From Atlantibacter sp032062175 (lineage in GTDB: Bacteria > Pseudomonadota > Gammaproteobacteria > Enterobacterales > Enterobacteriaceae): 64,000 nucleotides of DNA. The stretch is from positions 62,001 through 126,000 of the forward strand of contig NZ_DAMBQK010000008.1 in assembly GCF_032062175.1 (NCBI RefSeq). Reading direction: 5' to 3'. Of this stretch, positions 60,345 through 64,000 are shown piece by piece. How positions within the stretch are numbered: the first letter of the stretch is position 1; each line of letters begins with the position of its first letter. The notes below the pieces were generated by a model. The model was not told the origin of the DNA. It ran no database searches and worked only from the letters and a program-made list of their open reading frames with translations. The position numbers and the translations under genes were made by a program.

Positions 60345-62714
60345 ATGCATACACAGACAATTTTTGAATTAAGCCAGGAAGCGGAGCGGTTAATCCATCT
60401 CGCCATGCATAACCTGGATATGCTGAAAAAAATCCCTTTGGCGGTGCAGGAAAATCCATCTGGTTTAGAGGGCGCGCGGATCGCGACGATCCATCCGTTA
60501 CACTTCAGCCACAAGGGCGTGGAGGTTCAACAGGAAACCTTGCGCAATGAGCTACGTAAGGTGACGCATCAGGAAATGGTGCTGGCGATTGTCGGCACCA
60601 TGAAAGCGGGGAAATCCACCACCATTAATGCCATCGTCGGCACAGAAGTGTTGCCGAACCGCAACCGCCCCATGACGGCACTACCGACGCTGATCCGCCA
60701 TACGCCCGGCCAGGTCGACCCAATACTGTATTTTCCCCATGTCGGGCCTATTGAAACGTTAATGGCTGAACTGCAAAAAAAATTGTACGCCCGGCGTCGG
60801 GAAAACCTCGCTTCGCAACTGGAAATCGACAAGGACATGGACAGCCTGCTGTTGCGTATCGCCAGCGGCACCCGGTTTGAGAAACAATATTTAGGCGCGC
60901 AGCCGATCTTCCATTGCCTGAAAAGCCTCAACGATCTGGTGCGCTTGTCGAAAGTGCTGGATGTGGCGTTTCCCTTCAGCGCGTATACCGCGATCGAGCA
61001 TATTCCGTTTATTCAGGTGGAGTTCGTCCACCTGGCGGGGATGGACCAGGGGTTAGGACAGTTAACCCTGTTGGATACCCCCGGCCCCAACGAGGCCGGA
61101 CAGCCTCATCTGCAAAAAATGCTTCAGGAACAGCTGGCGAGCGCGTCGGCGGTGCTGGCGGTGATGGATTACACCCAGCTCAAGTCCGTTTCCGATGAAG
61201 AAGTGCGCCAGGCGTTATCCACGGTGGGCAAATCGGTGCCGCTTTACGCGCTGGTCAACAAATTCGATCAGAAAGACCGTAACAGCGACGATGAAGATCA
61301 GGTGCGGGCGCTGATTTCCGGCACCCTGATGAAGGGCCATATTGAGCCGGACCATATTTTCCCGGTGTCGTCGATGTGGGCGTATTTAGCCAATCGCGCG
61401 CGCCATGAGCTGATGCATAAAGGCCAGTTGCCGTCCCATACCCAGCAGCTGTGGGTGCAGGATTTCGCGGAAGCGGCGCTGGGCCGACGCTGGCGTACTG
61501 AATCGTTAACCGATATCACCGCGCTGCGCCATGCCGCCGAGCTTTTATGGGAAGATTCCCTGTTTGAGCAGCCGATCAAAACGGTGCTGCATGCGGCCCA
61601 TGCCAACGCCTCGCTTTACGCGTTGCGCTCCGCATCGCATAAGTTGCTGAACTACGCCCAGAGCGCGCAAACCTATATGACTTTTCGCCGCCAGGGGCTG
61701 GATATCGCCAGCGACCAGTTGCAGCAGAGCATCGTACGGCTGCGCCAGAATATCGACGAGTTGCAGTCCTCCCGTAACGGGGTACGCGACGAGGTTCAGC
61801 ACGAAGTGGCCCAGGCATTGCAGGGCGGAGCGGCGTGCATTGCGGATTATCAGCGCCGCATGATTGAAAGCCTGAGCAGCTATTTCCGCAGCGGGCAAAT
61901 TCCTGAGGTTTCCCTGAGTGGTATTGGCCGCCACGACCCGCATCGCCGCCGCGATTTTGAGCCGGGTTGCCAGCAGATGATGCTGGAGTCTGAAAGCGAA
62001 GCGCGCACGCTGCTGCATAAAATCCGCGCCTCGTGCGATGTGATTATGCTGGGCTTTCAGGAAGGATTGATCCGCGACCTGGCGACCTTATTCAGCCAAC
62101 TGGAAATCACCCTGACGCGCACCCTGCGCGATGCGTTGCATCCCATCGAAACCCGCGTCTCTGACGGCCTGATCCAGGCGGGATTTAAAGCGCACATTAC
62201 GCTACCCGCATTCAGCGCCAATCAACTTAACTTTAACGCGCACTCGCTGTTTAACGACGCTATCGATCAGCAAACGCTGCCGCTTAACCGCGCCCGCGGC
62301 AGAGGCGGGATGAAAGGAACGGTGGTGCGCTGGCTGAACAGCTCGGAGTGGGGCTGGGAAGGCTATACCGCCAGCGCCCGGCGTTTCGTGATAGATATCC
62401 CGGGCCTTGAACAAAAGCTGTATCAGCATATCGAACAGTTCAGCAGCCAGGTGCGACAGGCGATGGACACGCAAATTGATGTCTCTGTCAGCGCGGGTCT
62501 CGCCAGCTTCTTCGCCGAGTTCTCCGGCGCGCTGTCCTCAATCGAAGCCAGCCTGCAGCAAAGCCTGGTCGCTCGCCAGCAAAATGAAGATGCGCTTCTG
62601 GCGCTGCGTAAACAGCTACAACAGTGCAATTCCACCGCCGGGTTTATTTATGAGGATGCCCGGTTACTGCGCGATGATATCCAAACCCTTTTTGCTGCGG
62701 AGTATGGCGTATGA
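60345..62714 (+). CDS. crfC: Dynamin-like clamp-binding protein CrfC (YjdA)
   Basis: Large dynamin-family GTPase, 789 residues (E. coli 742). G1 'AIVGTMKAGKSTTINAIVGT', G2/G3 region 'NRNRPMTALPTLIRHTPGQ' and 'LTLLDTPGPNEAGQPH', G4 'YALVNKFDQKDRNSDDEDQV'. The C-terminal half is helical with coiled-coil potential and about 50 residues longer than in E. coli. In E. coli CrfC binds the DNA polymerase clamp and helps nascent DNA colocalise. Coupled to yjcZ by an ATGA overlap. Confidence 0.95.
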   Translation: MHTQTIFELSQEAERLIHLAMHNLDMLKKIPLAVQENPSGLEGARIATIHPLHFSHKGVEVQQETLRNELRKVTHQEMVLAIVGTMKAGKSTTINAIVGTEVLPNRNRPMTALPTLIRHTPGQVDPILYFPHVGPIETLMAELQKKLYARRRENLASQLEIDKDMDSLLLRIASGTRFEKQYLGAQPIFHCLKSLNDLVRLSKVLDVAFPFSAYTAIEHIPFIQVEFVHLAGMDQGLGQLTLLDTPGPNEAGQPHLQKMLQEQLASASAVLAVMDYTQLKSVSDEEVRQALSTVGKSVPLYALVNKFDQKDRNSDDEDQVRALISGTLMKGHIEPDHIFPVSSMWAYLANRARHELMHKGQLPSHTQQLWVQDFAEAALGRRWRTESLTDITALRHAAELLWEDSLFEQPIKTVLHAAHANASLYALRSASHKLLNYAQSAQTYMTFRRQGLDIASDQLQQSIVRLRQNIDELQSSRNGVRDEVQHEVAQALQGGAACIADYQRRMIESLSSYFRSGQIPEVSLSGIGRHDPHRRRDFEPGCQQMMLESESEARTLLHKIRASCDVIMLGFQEGLIRDLATLFSQLEITLTRTLRDALHPIETRVSDGLIQAGFKAHITLPAFSANQLNFNAHSLFNDAIDQQTLPLNRARGRGGMKGTVVRWLNSSEWGWEGYTASARRFVIDIPGLEQKLYQHIEQFSSQVRQAMDTQIDVSVSAGLASFFAEFSGALSSIEASLQQSLVARQQNEDALLALRKQLQQCNSTAGFIYEDARLLRDDIQTLFAAEYGV

Positions 62715-63586
62715 GGCAGACCGCTTTACTTGATGGACCAGGACGGCTTTTACAAAGCGTCACGGATAAGTGGATGGTCGATACCACCCTGGCCGTTCAA
62801 CAGCGGCGCGTCCCGCCTGCGGTTCCGCACCAGCAGGCGATAGGCGAGCGGTTGCAGAAGGAGTTGCTGGCGCAATCCAACCTGCCGAACTGGTGGACCA
62901 CCGCCGCCATGACCGAGGGCGCGCAGTGGCTGCCGGGGTTGCTGGACGGCGTGAGCCAGTACCGCCAGCCGGGGCATATGGCGTTAAGCCTGATTGCTCA
63001 GGCGCTGCTGGCGGAAATCCCAGGCCGGGAGCCCGCCCTGGTGACGCAACTGGAACAGTTAGGCAGTTATTACCAGCAGTGCGCCACGCGGCTTGAAGAT
63101 GAACTGGCCTCGCGCGGGCTGGAAAACGAAGGCCTCGAGCATATCGATGCGGTATTCGACCGCTGGCGTTCCGGCCATTACGGTGAGTTTTCTCCTGCAG
63201 GGCGGTGTTATGTGGTGCTGGAGGAGTTACGCTGGGGCCGTTGCGGCGCGGCTATTCGGCTGAGCACGCCAAAAGCGCGTGACGCGCTGCTGGAAGAGAT
63301 CCGTCGGCAGGCGACGGCGTTGCTGGCCAAAAGCGTCGACGCCTCAGCGCAGACGCGTCACTTTTATCAGCAGTGGCTCAATTCCCCGCCGACGCCGAGC
63401 CTGTTGGATTATAAAGATACCCTGAGTTGGCTGGGCAACTGGAGCGACAGCGAACGCCAGCCGGTGTGCTGGTCAGTCACCCAAAGCTGGAAAAGCGTGG
63501 CGCTGGGTATGCCGCGTTTGTGTTCTGCGTCGCGTCTGGCCGGAGCGATGGTGGATGAAGTGCTGGTGGATTCGCTGGCAGCCTGA
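62711..63586 (+). CDS. yjcZ: YjcZ family protein
   Basis: 291-residue protein of unknown biochemical function, always next to crfC/yjdA in enterobacteria; E. coli YjcZ is 292 residues. N-terminus 'TALLDGPGRLLQSVTDKWMV'. Mostly helical, no membrane segments. The start overlaps the crfC stop. Shares the proposed flagellar-regulon control. Confidence 0.9.
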   Translation: MRQTALLDGPGRLLQSVTDKWMVDTTLAVQQRRVPPAVPHQQAIGERLQKELLAQSNLPNWWTTAAMTEGAQWLPGLLDGVSQYRQPGHMALSLIAQALLAEIPGREPALVTQLEQLGSYYQQCATRLEDELASRGLENEGLEHIDAVFDRWRSGHYGEFSPAGRCYVVLEELRWGRCGAAIRLSTPKARDALLEEIRRQATALLAKSVDASAQTRHFYQQWLNSPPTPSLLDYKDTLSWLGNWSDSERQPVCWSVTQSWKSVALGMPRLCSASRLAGAMVDEVLVDSLAA

Positions 63587-63610
63587 TTTTATCTGATCCT
63601 TATAAAGCAA

Positions 63611-63643
63611 AACGCCGCACTCGGGAGTGCGGCGTTTTTTTTT
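63611..63643. terminator. Terminator after yjcZ
   Basis: Stem AACGCCGCAC / GTGCGGCGTT (63611-63620 with 63627-63636) with a six-base loop and a long T-run after it on the + strand. The A-run on its left lets it also end the convergent kdgT transcript. Confidence 0.92.
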
Positions 63644-63655
63644 ACGGTTTAGCGA

Positions 63656-64000
63656 TTAGTGGTGCTGAACCTGCTGCTCCGGCTGCTTCGCCTCAGCGGG
63701 TTTATAACCGCCGACGTGTTTGGCGTACAGCGCGGTGATAATCGGCACCAGGATGGCGGTAACGATAACGCTCGCGGCGACCAGCGCGGTGGCGGAAGCG
63801 GCGACCGGTTCAAACGCCGGGTTAATCTGCGCGATGATAACCGGGTTCGCAACCGCTGCGCCTGCTGCGGAAGACGCTGCCACACCGGCAGTACCATTAC
63901 CGCCGCCAATCACGCGGTCTGCGATAATCAGCGGGATACCGGTGATAACGATAACCGCAACACCCAGAACTACGCCCAGAAGACCTGTATCCAGAATCAC
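63656..64000 (-). CDS. kdgT: 2-keto-3-deoxygluconate permease KdgT, 3' part
   Basis: C-terminal ~115 residues of a KdgT-family proton symporter; the frame is open to the right edge, so the start lies outside. 'DRVIGGGNGTAGVAASSAAG' and 'ALVAASVIVTAILVPIITAL' match the family signature and last helices. The hydrophilic tail 'QPEQQVQHH' ends it. In E. coli the neighbour of yjcZ is proP, so this location differs. Confidence 0.85.
   Translation of the reverse strand: MILDTGLLGVVLGVAVIVITGIPLIIADRVIGGGNGTAGVAASSAAGAAVANPVIIAQINPAFEPVAASATALVAASVIVTAILVPIITALYAKHVGGYKPAEAKQPEQQVQHH

Noticed and set aside
1..64000. CRISPR array, rRNA or tRNA genes
   Set aside because: No regularly spaced direct repeats and no cloverleaf or rRNA-like sequence were seen.

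Overview
The window is chromosomal DNA from a member of the Enterobacteriaceae. Most proteins match Escherichia coli or Salmonella proteins almost residue for residue (SoxS, SoxR, GhxP, YjcE, ActP, YjcH, Acs, GltP, PhnC to PhnP, YjdM, CrfC, YjcZ), and their order follows the E. coli soxRS - acs - gltP - phn - crfC stretch. The genus cannot be fixed from the sequence alone. A glutathione S-transferase gene after soxR recalls Salmonella; the absence of nrf between acs and gltP and of yjdN next to phnC separates it from E. coli K-12. There are no rRNA or tRNA genes, CRISPR arrays, integrases or intact insertion sequences.

Layout. 1-6.6 kb: a diguanylate cyclase cut by the left edge, the c-di-GMP phosphodiesterase pdeC, divergent soxS/soxR with a perfect SoxR operator, a SraL/RyjA-type small RNA, a GST and the purine permease ghxP. 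6.6-18.2 kb: antiporter yjcE, a LysR regulator, the cysteine/serine catabolic pair cyuPA, the acetate genes acs-yjcH-actP and gltP. 18.2-24.5 kb: a sugar-acid module (IclR regulator; MFS transporter, IlvD/Edd dehydratase and YagE-like aldolase; divergent GldA-like dehydrogenase) with shared palindromic operators. 24.5-35.5 kb: a D-lyxose-type sugar operon (ABC transporter, isomerase, aldolase, PfkB kinase) bracketed by a response regulator and a hybrid histidine kinase, with two HokB-like type I toxin loci (the second hidden by a 100-N assembly gap) and an ERIC element. 35.5-45.3 kb: a strongly AT-rich island holding one tightly coupled operon. 45.3-56.3 kb: the complete phosphonate operon phnCDEFGHIJKLMNOP. 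56.3-64 kb: a Tle1-like DUF2235 hydrolase, an Aer-like receptor with a sigma-28 promoter, yjdM, the dynamin-like crfC with yjcZ, and the 3' part of kdgT.

The most unusual content is the island. It encodes a 77-residue Ser/Thr-rich peptide ending in a Cys-Met-Ser-Cys motif, then a hairpin, then ten overlapping or abutting genes: a nucleotidyltransferase, a PqqD-like small protein, an AphA-like HAD phosphatase, a UDP-sugar 6-dehydrogenase, a radical SAM/SPASM enzyme, a Nudix hydrolase, a deaminase-type amidohydrolase, a DegT/AHBA-type PLP aminotransferase, an APH-type phosphotransferase and an HprK-like kinase. I read this as a putative ribosomally made, post-translationally modified peptide pathway that may attach a nucleotide- or sugar-derived group. 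That function is inference. Two genes are frameshifted at homopolymers (G11 and T8), which may be phase variation, decay or sequence error.

The native modules form coherent circuits: SoxR-SoxS redox control; acetate uptake and activation; sugar acid uptake, dehydration, aldol cleavage and aldehyde reduction; sugar uptake, isomerisation, phosphorylation and cleavage; and C-P lyase phosphonate use.
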